Source: Paenibacillus ihumii (GTDB lineage: Bacteria > Bacillota > Bacilli > Paenibacillales > Paenibacillaceae). From it: a stretch of DNA of 64,000 nucleotides. Position numbers and translations under genes: made by a program. Each line of letters starts with the position of its first letter. The first letter of the stretch is position 1. Where the stretch lies: positions 2,046,117 through 2,110,116 of the forward strand of contig NZ_LN884299.1 in assembly GCF_001403875.1 (NCBI RefSeq). The letters run 5' to 3'. Of this stretch, positions 1 to 8,575 are shown piece after piece. The notes below the pieces were generated by a model, which was not told the origin of the DNA, searched no databases, and worked only from the letters and a program-made list of their open reading frames with translations.

Positions 1-1
1 C

Positions 2-259
2 GAGAACGCTTATTCCATCGACGGGCTCATGCTGATCGAGGCGGTAAACGACAGATTCGGCTTTGAGCTGGATTCCGATGATTACGATACGATCGGAGGC
101 TGGCTGTATTCCAGGATCCAGGTTCTGCCGCCGCAGGTTGGGCAGTCCGTGGAATTCGGCGGATATTCATATATTGTGGAACAAACCGACAACAAGAGAA
201 TATCGCGCGTGAAGCTCGTCAAGCAGGAGCTTATCCCGCTGGAAGGAGCAGGCGCGTAG
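2..259 (+). CDS. CorC/HlyC-family transporter-associated protein, C-terminal fragment
   Basis: The open frame enters from the left edge at base 2 and runs to a TAG at 257-259. The visible 85 residues include 'SIDGLMLIEAVNDRFGF', 'DYDTIGGWLYSRIQ' and a basic beta-rich tail 'RISRVKLVKQ'. This pattern is typical of the CorC_HlyC domain that ends the membrane-anchored CBS-domain proteins often called hemolysin-like or magnesium/cobalt efflux proteins. The membrane and CBS domains would lie outside the window. The ATG at 29 is internal to the domain and is not the start. A terminator hairpin follows at once. Confidence 0.8.
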   Translation, partial: ENAYSIDGLMLIEAVNDRFGFELDSDDYDTIGGWLYSRIQVLPPQVGQSVEFGGYSYIVEQTDNKRISRVKLVKQELIPLEGAGA

Positions 260-279
260 CATAGATGATAATGAAGCTC

Positions 280-311
280 AAGAAGGGTGCCCATTCGGGG
301 GCACCCTTCTT
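280..311. terminator. Rho-independent terminator, probably bidirectional
   Basis: A perfect 13-bp stem (280-292 with 299-311, arm AAGAAGGGTGCCC) encloses a 6-nt loop. It separates the CorC-like gene from the convergent anti-sigma gene, whose stop overlaps the right arm. It has no long T tract. Confidence 0.75.
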
Positions 312-1155
312 ATATATCCAGACCATTTGCAATCCCGAGCAGTTGACTCTTGCCCAGCTGACCGGCAGCCATAAAGTAAATATCTTCGATCATAAAGGTA
401 ATTTGGGCTGTCTTCCCAGGGGTATAATAAGCCACTGTTCCGTTATCCAGCGTAAGCGTCTCGATATTCTCCTCATAGGGCATCCGGATGATCTCATCCT
501 CCCTAAGGGTCCTGAACATCATGGTTAATTGCTCTCCGCTCCTGCTCTCGAACAATAGATATACGCCTGCGGCCGGGCTGTTCTCTTCCGGATTCGTGAC
601 GAGGGCTTGACTGGGGATTAATTCAGCCGAATTAAACACATAGCCCTCCGGCAGGTAAGTGATTCTAGGCAGGGGGAAAGGGAGGCTGTCCCGCAACTCG
701 CCCAGCTGCGTTTTCATGGACACAGGAAATGCCTTCGGACAGAGCTGTTCCTTCAAGCTCCTTTCGTCATTCGCAGAGTTCTGGGCGTACGTTACGCTGC
801 CAGGCTCCGCTTTGCGTCCGTTGCCAAAAATGATCTGGCTCATTCCGTTCCCCCAATTTCTCAATTCCTGATAGATGGGAGAGACCGCCTCCGTCACAAG
901 CGGCGGCGTAAACAATACCGCTGTGAACAAGACAAATACAGCAATCAAGGCGATTACCTCGAAACGGCGCAGCCATGCCCATCTATTCCGGCGTTTGGCC
1001 CGCTTCTTAAGCCGGGGCTGAATTCTGCCCCAGGATTGCTGCTTATAAGCATCCGTATATAGAGGCAGTTTCTGGGCGGCCTCCTCAAAAGCATCATCAA
1101 ACCAATCGTTAAACTCCGCGGGATATCCGGGAGCGCGGGGATGGCTTCGCTTCAA
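310..1155 (-). CDS. Membrane-anchored anti-sigma factor (DUF4367-like)
   Basis: This gene lies downstream of an ECF sigma gene and overlaps its end, the usual layout of a sigma/anti-sigma pair. The protein has a soluble N-terminus of about 60 residues with an acidic helix ('NDWFDDAFEEAAQKLP'). A basic stretch, one transmembrane helix ('VIALIAVFVLFTAVLF') and an extracytoplasmic domain with 'LPEGYVF' and a late 'AAGQLG' stretch follow, resembling DUF4367-type anti-sigma proteins. The frame is open to 1230, but the TTG at 1155 is preferred because GGGGTGA lies just upstream. The signal sensed is not visible. Sequestration of the adjacent sigma factor is inferred from synteny. Confidence 0.72.
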   Translation of the reverse strand: MKRSHPRAPGYPAEFNDWFDDAFEEAAQKLPLYTDAYKQQSWGRIQPRLKKRAKRRNRWAWLRRFEVIALIAVFVLFTAVLFTPPLVTEAVSPIYQELRNWGNGMSQIIFGNGRKAEPGSVTYAQNSANDERSLKEQLCPKAFPVSMKTQLGELRDSLPFPLPRITYLPEGYVFNSAELIPSQALVTNPEENSPAAGVYLLFESRSGEQLTMMFRTLREDEIIRMPYEENIETLTLDNGTVAYYTPGKTAQITFMIEDIYFMAAGQLGKSQLLGIANGLDI

Positions 1156-1723
1156 TTTGATCACCCCACTCTTTAAACAGCATTTTTTTGATACCTTCCC
1201 GGGTACGGTACAGCCGCTGCCTGACGACATCCTCGCTGATCTGCAGCCTTTCGGCGATTTCCCGGTAGCCCAGGCCCAGCTTCCAGCGATACTCTATCAG
1301 CAGGCGATATTCCGGCTTTAGCTTATGCAAATACTCGATGATAGCTTCTTCCATCAGTTTCGTCTCCACCATCTGTTCGACGGAGCCGCTGGAATTTATA
1401 AACGGATCCATTTCTATATAAACACTGTCCGTATCCAAATGGTTACGGTACTTTTTACTTTTTCTTAAAAAATTGATGGCCGTGTTGCGCGTAACGACTT
1501 TGAGCCAGGATTTCATTCCGGCCTCGCTATCGAAGGCAGGCTTGTTCTCCACGACTTTAAGGAAGGCTTCCTGTATGATGTCTTCACTGGTTTGGTGATC
1601 CTTCACTATATAATAAACAGAGCCGTAGACAAGATCGTAGAAAGCATAGTAAATCTCTTCCTGAACGGTCTCTGCCAAGTCGTAAAAATCAGCGGCGAGC
1701 AACCACTTAAGGCGTTCCGACAT
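1109..1723 (-). CDS. ECF-type RNA polymerase sigma factor
   Basis: A 204-residue sigma-70 family protein. Region 2 is visible as 'SEDIIQEAFLKVVENKP' and 'SWLKVVTRNTAINFLRKSKK'. Region 4 is 'LGYREIAERLQISEDVV' with the recognition helix 'RQRLYRTREGIKKM'. The length and the absence of regions 1 and 3 fit the ECF group. The ATG is preceded by GGAGAGG at good spacing. It is co-transcribed with the anti-sigma gene, overlapping it by 47 nt, so translation is probably coupled. The regulon is unknown. Confidence 0.88.
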   Translation of the reverse strand: MSERLKWLLAADFYDLAETVQEEIYYAFYDLVYGSVYYIVKDHQTSEDIIQEAFLKVVENKPAFDSEAGMKSWLKVVTRNTAINFLRKSKKYRNHLDTDSVYIEMDPFINSSGSVEQMVETKLMEEAIIEYLHKLKPEYRLLIEYRWKLGLGYREIAERLQISEDVVRQRLYRTREGIKKMLFKEWGDQIEAKPSPRSRISRGV

Positions 1724-1960
1724 GATTTTCTCCTCTCCAGTTCCCCGTAACGATAATTCATAAACACCTACTAAGCATTCTACATGATTTTTGCCTATAG
1801 AGGAATCTTTTGCCTGTTACCCTGAAGCCTTGCGTTAGATTGCAATTGTTTTCCGCTTCTTCCAGGGGGGTGACGCCATCGTGACTTTCATCTACAATGG
1901 AGTAGGTTGTTGTCCTACATATCAAATACAGACACATCAGGAGAGGAGCTTTGCATTAAC

Positions 1961-3151
1961 ATGAAACGGCTAATATGGATGGGATGTTGGGCGTATCTGC
2001 TGATCGGTCTGGCGCATGTCGTCGTCGGATCGATTATGCCTAACCTTCTTGAACACTATGGTAAAGAATACACGGCGGGGGGAAGCCTCATTTTCGCGCA
2101 GTTTGCGGGATTTTTGGTGGGAGTGCTGGTGTCGCCGCTGCTTATATCCAATTTTGGCAAAAGAACGGGGCTGATCATTGCGACAGGAATGCTCTGCCTG
2201 GCGGAAGTATGCTATACCTTACTGCTCCCGTGGGAGCTGATGTATGTTGTCGGGACAGTGGCCGGATTTGGCTTCGGGATGATCGAGGCCGTCATCGGAA
2301 CGCTCATTATCGTTGCCGTTAAGGAAGGGACTGCGGTGGCGATGAGCAAGCTCGAGGTGTTCTTCGGCGTTGGCGCCCTGGTTATGCCGCTGATTGCGGG
2401 CTGGCTGATTCGTACGGAGATGTGGCGCTTCTCCTTCCTGTTCATCGCCCTATCGGCAATGCTGATGCTGCTCGCCTGGTTGAAGAGCGATTTCGGCGAA
2501 TTAAACGGATTGTTGAACGCGAAAGAGGCGAAGCGGGAGAAGAAAGGGTCGCTGCTGGCCCAATATAAGGGGGTCCGCGGCCTGCTGCTTGCCGTATTCA
2601 CCCTGTTCTTCTTCCTATACGTTGGAACGGAAATGAGCTTCGTGAACTTCCTCCCTTCCTTGCTCATTGAGAAGCTGGGAACCGAGAAATCAACGGCTGC
2701 ATTCAGCGTGACTTTGTTCTGGCTTGCTATGACGATTGGCCGCTTGTTCTGCGGCATCATTGCGGAGCGGATCTCCTACAGCCGCTATGTGCTGTGGAGC
2801 TGTGCGGCCAGCCTTGTGCTGATATCGCTATTCTCCATAACCGGGCAGCTATCCATCATGTTCGTGCTGATATCGCTGTTCGGGCTGTTCATGTCCGGGC
2901 TGTTCTCCATTGCCCTGGTGTTCGCCAGCAAGCTGCTGCCGGGCGCGGAGAAATCTACACCAAGTATTCTGATCGCCGCGGGCGGAACTGGGGGAGCTGC
3001 TTTGCCGCTGGCCATGGGCAAGAGCATGGATGCCGCCGGGGCGGATACGTCAGCCTGGATGCTGTCCGCATTCGTCGGACTATTATTAGTACTCAGCATT
3101 ACCGCGATCGTGATTGAACGGTTTCGCGCAAAGCGTATTGCCGAAGCCTGA
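1961..3151 (+). CDS. MFS transporter
   Basis: A roughly 396-residue polytopic membrane protein with about 12 hydrophobic segments in two halves. A charged cytoplasmic loop near residues 185-210 ('NAKEAKREKKG') separates them. 'FGKRTGLIIATG' fits the loop-2 motif of the major facilitator superfamily. The frame opens at a TTG at 1907, but ATG 1961 ('MKRLIWMGCWAYLL') starts directly at the first membrane helix and follows GGAGAGGAG, so it is preferred. It is read divergently from the sigma gene. The substrate cannot be told from sequence; sugar-type MFS proteins are the nearest impression. Confidence 0.8.
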   Translation: MKRLIWMGCWAYLLIGLAHVVVGSIMPNLLEHYGKEYTAGGSLIFAQFAGFLVGVLVSPLLISNFGKRTGLIIATGMLCLAEVCYTLLLPWELMYVVGTVAGFGFGMIEAVIGTLIIVAVKEGTAVAMSKLEVFFGVGALVMPLIAGWLIRTEMWRFSFLFIALSAMLMLLAWLKSDFGELNGLLNAKEAKREKKGSLLAQYKGVRGLLLAVFTLFFFLYVGTEMSFVNFLPSLLIEKLGTEKSTAAFSVTLFWLAMTIGRLFCGIIAERISYSRYVLWSCAASLVLISLFSITGQLSIMFVLISLFGLFMSGLFSIALVFASKLLPGAEKSTPSILIAAGGTGGAALPLAMGKSMDAAGADTSAWMLSAFVGLLLVLSITAIVIERFRAKRIAEA

Positions 3152-3199
3152 TACTTTTGCCATAATCAAATGGGAGAAGACGAAGAAGGGGGAGCTAAT

Positions 3200-3400
3200 T
3201 TGAACTGGATGTATGTTGTTATTATCGTTATGGTAATCATTGCTGCAGTAGGTACGCTCCTGGTGGGAATGTCAAGACAGAATCGGGCGGGCAATCCGAA
3301 TTACGATAAGCGGACGAAGAAATATATGGTGGGGCTGACGGCCATGTACGCCTTATCGATTATAATCATTACCGCATTGTTCGTAATGATTCTCAATTGA
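3200..3400 (+). CDS. Small two-helix membrane protein, unknown function
   Basis: A 66-residue protein from a TTG at 3200, placed after the ribosome binding site GGGGGAG. It has an N-terminal helix ('YVVIIVMVIIAAVGTLLVG'), a polar loop rich in Arg, Asn and Lys ('RQNRAGNPNYDKRTKKY') and a second C-terminal helix. An upstream ATG at 3170 is in frame but would add an acidic leader and lacks a good ribosome site. It lies about 50 bp after the MFS gene, so co-transcription is plausible. No family is recognised. Confidence 0.6.
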   Translation: MNWMYVVIIVMVIIAAVGTLLVGMSRQNRAGNPNYDKRTKKYMVGLTAMYALSIIIITALFVMILN

Positions 3401-3440
3401 GCCTAAATTGAGCGAGCTTGATTGGAGGGAGAAGTAAACG

Positions 3441-3488
3441 AAGAGCCAAGTCGGCGCGAAGATCCGCGTCCGCTTGGCTCTTGTTTTT
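3441..3488. terminator. Rho-independent terminator between convergent genes
   Basis: A 10-bp perfect stem (AAGAGCCAAG at 3441-3450 with 3473-3482) encloses a GC-rich loop and is followed by GTTTTTG. It serves the small membrane gene and possibly the convergent aminopeptidase gene. Confidence 0.75.
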
Positions 3489-3502
3489 GTCTATTCCTGA
3501 GA

Positions 3503-4735
3503 TTAGATCGCCCAGTTGCCTTTGGAGAAAATCTGCTCCTTCTCCCCGTTGGCTGAAATGCCGTAAATATCCATTTCTGCAGATCCGATCATGAAGTCCA
3601 CATGAATAAGGCTTTGGTTAATGCCCGCTTCCCGGAGCTGCTCCTGCGACATGGTGGTACCCCCATTCAATGTAAAGGCATAGCCTACGCCGATGGCCAG
3701 GTGATTGGAGGCGTTCTCGTCAAACAAGGTGTTGTAGAACAGCAATCCGGATTGGGAAATCGGGGAGTTGTGCGGTACAAGCGCCACTTCCCCCAAATAT
3801 CTCGAACCTTCGTCCATCTCAATAAGCTGCTTTAACGTAGCCTCGCCTTTCTCTGCCTTATAGTCAACAATTTTGCCGTTCTCGAAGGTCAGGGAGAAGC
3901 GATCTATAATGTTCCCGCTATAGCTAAGCGGCTTCGTGCTGGATACCGTGCCGTTTACACCGGTCTTCAGCGGAGCGGTGAAAACCTCCTCCGTAGGCAT
4001 ATTCGCCAGGAAGCTGACGCCCTTGTCGTTATCACTCTCTGCAGCCACCCATAGGTGGTCCGCCGGAAGCTCGATCGTCAAATCGGTCCCGGGAGCGACA
4101 TAGTGCAGCTTCTGGAACCTCTTGTTATTGAGATATTCCGCTTTCTGGCTCAGGTTCGCGATATGCTCCTTCCAGGCAGCGACCGGGTCAGGCTGATCGA
4201 CGCGCACTGTGCGGAAAATCGCTTCCCATAGAGCATTAACCTGCTGGTCTTCCGGGAGATCCGGGAACACCTTGGCAGCCCAGGCTTTAGAAGGGACTGC
4301 AACGATCGACCAGGTGAAATAATTAGCCATTTGCAGCTGGCGGTATTTGCTCATCGCTTTGGAATAAGTCTTCTGATGATTGGTCAGGCGCTCCGGCGCA
4401 ACCCCGTTCAGCAGGTCTGGATCTGAGGAGATGACATGCAGTACTGCTGCATCATTCTCGACATATTCCAGCATTTCCCCGGCATACCATTTTGGCTCAT
4501 CGAGGAACGATTCGTCTGCAGCCAGATCATAACGCAAACGGGTCACGGTATCGTCGCTCCAGTTGACCTTCACGAAGCGGGCCCCTTCGTTATAAGCCTC
4601 CTTCACGATCAGCCGCACCAATTCGGCGGAATCCAGGGTGGCGTTGATGATCAGATTCTGCCCTTTTTGGATTTGAACCCCGATCTTTACCGCCAGCTCC
4701 GCATATTTCTGCAATTTCTGTTCGAAATTAGCCAT
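3503..4735 (-). CDS. M29-family metallo-aminopeptidase (AmpS/PepS type)
   Basis: A 410-residue cytoplasmic aminopeptidase of family M29, which removes N-terminal residues from peptides using two metal ions. The metal-ligand motifs of the family are visible in order: Glu in 'NMPTEEVFTAP', Glu in 'RYLGEVALV', His in 'LFDENASNHLAIG', and His plus Asp in 'SLIHVDFMIGS'. The length matches the family. Two ATGs lie six bases apart. The second (4735) sits 8 nt after GGAGGAG, whereas the first would be only 2 nt away, so 4735 is chosen. It is a single-gene unit. Confidence 0.9.
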   Translation of the reverse strand: MANFEQKLQKYAELAVKIGVQIQKGQNLIINATLDSAELVRLIVKEAYNEGARFVKVNWSDDTVTRLRYDLAADESFLDEPKWYAGEMLEYVENDAAVLHVISSDPDLLNGVAPERLTNHQKTYSKAMSKYRQLQMANYFTWSIVAVPSKAWAAKVFPDLPEDQQVNALWEAIFRTVRVDQPDPVAAWKEHIANLSQKAEYLNNKRFQKLHYVAPGTDLTIELPADHLWVAAESDNDKGVSFLANMPTEEVFTAPLKTGVNGTVSSTKPLSYSGNIIDRFSLTFENGKIVDYKAEKGEATLKQLIEMDEGSRYLGEVALVPHNSPISQSGLLFYNTLFDENASNHLAIGVGYAFTLNGGTTMSQEQLREAGINQSLIHVDFMIGSAEMDIYGISANGEKEQIFSKGNWAI

Positions 4736-4845
4736 ACTCATAACTCCTCCATTAGTGTCTTAGAAATTTTAGCTATTTATATATTGTACTACGAATCGGA
4801 AAGGGTATCCAAAAAGAACACGCTTCTTAGACATGAATTGCATCC

Positions 4846-6243
4846 TTAGCCGATAATAAAATCCCCCTCCGGATAGCGGAACAGTTCCTTTCGCGATTTT
4901 GGGGTTATAGCGTAAGCGAGCGTTAGCGGGCCGATTCGGCCCAGAAACATAACCAGTGTGAGTACAACCTTGCTGAAATCCGTCAGCTTCGTCGTGACGT
5001 CCAGACTTAGACCCGAGGTGGCGAATGCCGACGTCGTCTCAAAGAGAAGGGCCAGGAAGGCGCGGTCTTCAACGGCCGACAGGATCATTGCCGTGAGAAT
5101 CACCAGGAACAGAGCCAGCCATGTCTGCGTGATTGCCCGGAGTATGGATACCTTCGAGAGCCGCTTGCGGAAGAATACGATATCTTCTTTTCCCCGCAGC
5201 ATCGCGTACATCGCTCCGATCAGGATTGCAAAGACAGTAACCTTGATGCCGCCGCCCGTCGAGCCGGGGGCCGCCCCGATGAACATGAGCAGCAGGAGCA
5301 GAAACTGCGTGGATTGCTGCATCTCAGCCACGTTGAGGGTTGATACTCCGCCGGAACGCGCACTGACCGAGTGGAATACCGAAGCGAAGATTTGATCCAT
5401 GAGCGATAATTCCTGAAAAGCAGGGGATTTAAATACCTCCATTACATAGATCAACACCGCGCCGGCGACGATCAGAATTCCCGAGACGGTCAGCACTACT
5501 TTGGAATGCAGGGTTAGCCTTCGCGTTGCCCGGAATGACAGCAAATCCGACAGCACGATGAAGCCGATCCCGCCTAGAATGATCAATATGATCGTGACGA
5601 TATTGACAAAGGGGTCGCTGACGTAAGCGGATAATCCGCTGTAAGGACCATGAACCGTGCCGAACAAATCGAAGCCCGCATTGTTAAATATCGAAATGCT
5701 GTGAAATACTCCATAATAGATCGCTTGCCGCAGCGGCATATCGAAAGACCACCTGGCGGCGAGCAGGAGGGCTCCGGCCGATTCAATAACTACCGAATAA
5801 ATCGTAACGCGCCGGATTAAGGACACAAGTCCCTCCATCGTATTCTGCTTCATGGCCTCCTGAAGCACCAGGCGGTCGCGCAGCGAAATGCGCCGGTTGA
5901 AGGCGAGAGCGATCATCGTTCCCATCGTCATGAAGCCAAGGCCGCCGATTTGGGCAAGTATGATTAAAGTAATCTCACCGAATAGCGAAAACTGGGTGGC
6001 TGGATCGACGACGACTAGGCCGGTGACGCAGACGGCTGACGTGGCCATGAAGAACGCGTCAATCAGGCCCAGCTTCTGTCCGCTCGCGGAGGCTGGGCCC
6101 AGTGACAGCAGAAACGTACCCATTACAATGATGATAGCGAAGCCGAAGGTTAATACTTTGGCTGGAGATAAGGAATCCTGCTTTTTTTTGCGCTTAAGCA
6201 CTTTAGAATGCACCTCAATATTGACTTCTTGAATTTGATCCAA
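4846..6243 (-). CDS. KtrB/TrkH-type potassium uptake channel subunit
   Basis: A membrane protein of up to 465 residues from the Trk/Ktr/HKT superfamily, the K+-translocating subunit that works with a KtrA-like RCK protein (not present here). The four P-loop repeats are visible: 'TSAVCVTGLVV', 'FHSISIFNNAGFDLFG', 'FHSVSARSGGVSTLN' and 'TSAFATSGLSLD', each with the filter glycine. The start is uncertain. TTG 6243 lacks a clear ribosome site. GTG 6201, 9 nt after TTGAGG, would trim 14 polar residues and leave the membrane part intact. It is a single gene with no clear terminator before the aminopeptidase. Confidence 0.87.
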   Translation of the reverse strand: MDQIQEVNIEVHSKVLKRKKKQDSLSPAKVLTFGFAIIIVMGTFLLSLGPASASGQKLGLIDAFFMATSAVCVTGLVVVDPATQFSLFGEITLIILAQIGGLGFMTMGTMIALAFNRRISLRDRLVLQEAMKQNTMEGLVSLIRRVTIYSVVIESAGALLLAARWSFDMPLRQAIYYGVFHSISIFNNAGFDLFGTVHGPYSGLSAYVSDPFVNIVTIILIILGGIGFIVLSDLLSFRATRRLTLHSKVVLTVSGILIVAGAVLIYVMEVFKSPAFQELSLMDQIFASVFHSVSARSGGVSTLNVAEMQQSTQFLLLLLMFIGAAPGSTGGGIKVTVFAILIGAMYAMLRGKEDIVFFRKRLSKVSILRAITQTWLALFLVILTAMILSAVEDRAFLALLFETTSAFATSGLSLDVTTKLTDFSKVVLTLVMFLGRIGPLTLAYAITPKSRKELFRYPEGDFIIG

Positions 6244-6384
6244 AACATGTTACGATATGTAAAGCTGCATAGGATCAGGGTTAACTGCTTGCCGCAGGTA
6301 TACCGATTATAGAGCAATTCTCTAAAAATTTACACCGTTATCCGTAAACAAAATAAAATTCGTAGAGCAGAGGAGAGACGTCAA

Positions 6385-6654
6385 ATGGAGCTGAGCATCA
6401 TCAAGGCGGATATGCAAAGACAAGAGGACGGGACCTACATAGGCAGGACGGTTTTTCAGGTTCCGTCGCATAAAGCTAACTATGAAATTACGTTCTTCAG
6501 CAAGAAGGGCAATGATTGGGACTATAGCCTGCATTATGCGGACGAACCGGGGATCGAGGAGCAATTTCTGCTCGTGGATGAGCGGATCGAAGAGGATGAC
6601 GAATGGTTTGACCGGCTACTGGATGCCGCGTGGGAGACGCTGCCTTCTGAATGA
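6385..6654 (+). CDS. Small acidic protein, unknown function
   Basis: An 89-residue soluble, acidic protein starting at ATG 6385 after AGAGGAGA. It reads like one compact beta-rich domain ('GTYIGRTVFQVPSHKANYEITFFS') followed by an acidic helical tail ('DERIEEDDEWFDRLLDAAWE'). Codon use and ribosome site support a real gene. It ends about 50 bp before the AI-2E-family transporter and may share its transcript. No family is recognised. Confidence 0.65.
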   Translation: MELSIIKADMQRQEDGTYIGRTVFQVPSHKANYEITFFSKKGNDWDYSLHYADEPGIEEQFLLVDERIEEDDEWFDRLLDAAWETLPSE

Positions 6655-6702
6655 GTATGTCCTGGCGGCGTTATACATTGAGAGCTAAGGGGAGGAGATT
6701 GT

Positions 6703-7845
6703 TTGCTGCAAAGGCCCTTTTACCGGATAAGTTTAGGAATTATCATGATTCTGACCATTATTTTATTATTATCCAAGGTCAGCTTTATTTTTAATCCAGT
6801 CGTTACCTTGATTAATATTTTGATCGTTCCGGTGATGCTGTCCGGATTTTTGTATTATTTGCTCCGGCCGATCGTCCAGTTCCTGGAACGCAAAGGCTGG
6901 AATCGAATGCTGTCCATTCTTGTGATTTACTTGTTGTTTGCCGGCGTTGTCACGGTCTTTCTGATCGTCGTGTGGCCGCCGCTGCAAAAGCAGGTGACCG
7001 ATTTCCTGAACAATGTGCCGCTGCTGCTCCGGGAGCTGCAATCCCAGTTCAACGAATTGCGGCAATCCAGGCTGTTCTCCATGTTCAGTGAAGAGAACTC
7101 GCAGATATCGAACAAAATTACGGAATCCATTAACTCGATTATCGAGGCCGCGACCAAATCGATTTCCCATGTCGTGACCTTTCTGAATGATTTCTTCATC
7201 GTCGTGGGAACCGTGCCGATCCTTTTGTACTACATGCTGAAGCAGGATGATCGGGTGACGCCGTCTTTGACCCGCATGCTGCCGAAGCGCTACCGCCGTG
7301 ACGGTGAGCAGGTTATCCATGAAATTGATAACGGATTGAAAGGCTTCATTGCTGGGCGGATGATTAGCGCTGTCTTGCTGGCGATTATGGGATTCATCGG
7401 ATTCTGGCTCATCGGACTGCCTTATCCGCTGCTCCTGGCTGTCGTTGGGGCGCTGTTCAATTTCATCCCTTACTTCGGTCCATTTCTTGGCGCTATTCCC
7501 TGCGTGATTGTCGCCTTTACTGAATCGACGTCAATGGTCATCTGGGTCATCGTGATCGTTGTGGCCTCCCAGCAGATTGAGGGGAATTTGATCTCTCCTT
7601 ATATTTACGGCAAGACGATCAACATCCATCCGCTCACCACAATTATACTGTTATTAATTGCAGGTGATTTTGCCGGGATCCTCGGTATGATTCTAGCGAT
7701 TCCCGTGTACATGATGGCTAAAATCATCATCGTCCGCATCTATCAGCTATATATGGCCCGCAAGCAGGGCGAAGAGGAGAGCGAGAATTTAACGGATCAG
7801 GAGAACGGCGCTGCGGTTCCTGCATCGGAGGATGCGAGGCCTTAA
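6703..7845 (+). CDS. AI-2E-family transporter (PerM-like)
   Basis: A 380-residue membrane protein of the AI-2E/PerM family. A hydrophobic N-terminal pair of helices is followed by a long amphipathic stretch (about 90-170, 'VTDFLNNVPLLLRELQ') and a C-terminal group of helices. These contain the family motifs 'NFIPYFGPFLGAIP' and 'ISPYIYGKTINIHPLTTI'. The C-tail is acidic. Start TTG 6703 follows GGGGAGGAG at ideal spacing. Relatives have been linked to autoinducer export, Na+/H+ antiport and general permeation, so substrate is open. Confidence 0.85.
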   Translation: MLQRPFYRISLGIIMILTIILLLSKVSFIFNPVVTLINILIVPVMLSGFLYYLLRPIVQFLERKGWNRMLSILVIYLLFAGVVTVFLIVVWPPLQKQVTDFLNNVPLLLRELQSQFNELRQSRLFSMFSEENSQISNKITESINSIIEAATKSISHVVTFLNDFFIVVGTVPILLYYMLKQDDRVTPSLTRMLPKRYRRDGEQVIHEIDNGLKGFIAGRMISAVLLAIMGFIGFWLIGLPYPLLLAVVGALFNFIPYFGPFLGAIPCVIVAFTESTSMVIWVIVIVVASQQIEGNLISPYIYGKTINIHPLTTIILLLIAGDFAGILGMILAIPVYMMAKIIIVRIYQLYMARKQGEEESENLTDQENGAAVPASEDARP

Positions 7846-7937
7846 GCTCATTTCCCCGCAGCGGTGATGAATGTCATATCTCATCCCCGTCCGTTGCGAG
7901 ATGATGAATACACATCAATTCTCGGGGGATGATAAGT

Positions 7938-8405
7938 ATGGCAGTAACCGCCAAGGGCGGGAGGTACTTCTACGCCTGGAGTACAATACTTCCTGACGGA
8001 TCTTTGTGCCTGCCGGATCAAGCCCTGCAGGAATACAATATCAAACCGAACTCCAAAATTATCTTGATGACAGGCCGCAATACGGCGAAGGGCTTCAGCG
8101 TCGTGTGCAAGGATTTGATACCGAATTCACCGCTTGCCGCAATCTTTAGCAGCCTGCCTGAACTGCAGAATCATACACTGCCGGAAGGGCAGACCGTGAC
8201 TTTTAAAGAGCGCATGTTCTGCTGGGCCCTGTTGAACAAGGACCGCTATCTCAAGCTTCCTCTGGGGACGTGGCAGCAGTTTGGCTTGGAGCCCGGGGAT
8301 CAACTGCTTTGTCTGCGGGCGACCCATTTGGCCTTCAATATTCTTTCAGAGGGTCCTTACATTGAATTAGCCAAACAAATGCGGGATATTCAAATCTACG
8401 AGTAA
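7938..8405 (+). CDS. Conserved soluble protein, possibly AbrB-like repeats
   Basis: A protein of about 155 residues without membrane segments. Two stretches, 'LPDGSLCLPDQALQEYNI' (residues 20-40) and 'YLKLPLGTWQQFGLEPGD' (about 105-125), both have the cadence of short AbrB/SpoVT-type swapped-hairpin units (strand, Pro, helix, 'xPGD', strand). That suggests an internal duplication. The resemblance is impressionistic and DNA binding is not established. Two ATGs (7929 and 7938) compete. The second leaves about 9 nt from GGGGG and is preferred. A strong terminator follows. Confidence 0.55.
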   Translation: MAVTAKGGRYFYAWSTILPDGSLCLPDQALQEYNIKPNSKIILMTGRNTAKGFSVVCKDLIPNSPLAAIFSSLPELQNHTLPEGQTVTFKERMFCWALLNKDRYLKLPLGTWQQFGLEPGDQLLCLRATHLAFNILSEGPYIELAKQMRDIQIYE

Positions 8406-8459
8406 CTGTGTAACCCAAGTAACTGCTATCATTATTTTATTGAATACGGTTCCACCCTT

Positions 8460-8502
8460 GGGCATCCATCTCGCCGGAAGGAGAGATGGGTGCCCTTTTT
8501 TT
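8460..8502 (+). terminator. Rho-independent terminator
   Basis: The 13-nt arm GGGCATCCATCTC (8460-8472) pairs with 8483-8495, with one G-U pair, across a 10-nt loop. Seven T residues follow. It ends the transcript of the preceding gene and lies upstream of the alcohol dehydrogenase. Confidence 0.9.
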
Positions 8503-8575
8503 GCGGGCCATAATAGCGCCGGTCTTGGGTAATGATACAAGTAACCCAAAAATACTCAAGAAAGGGGCTGCTTGC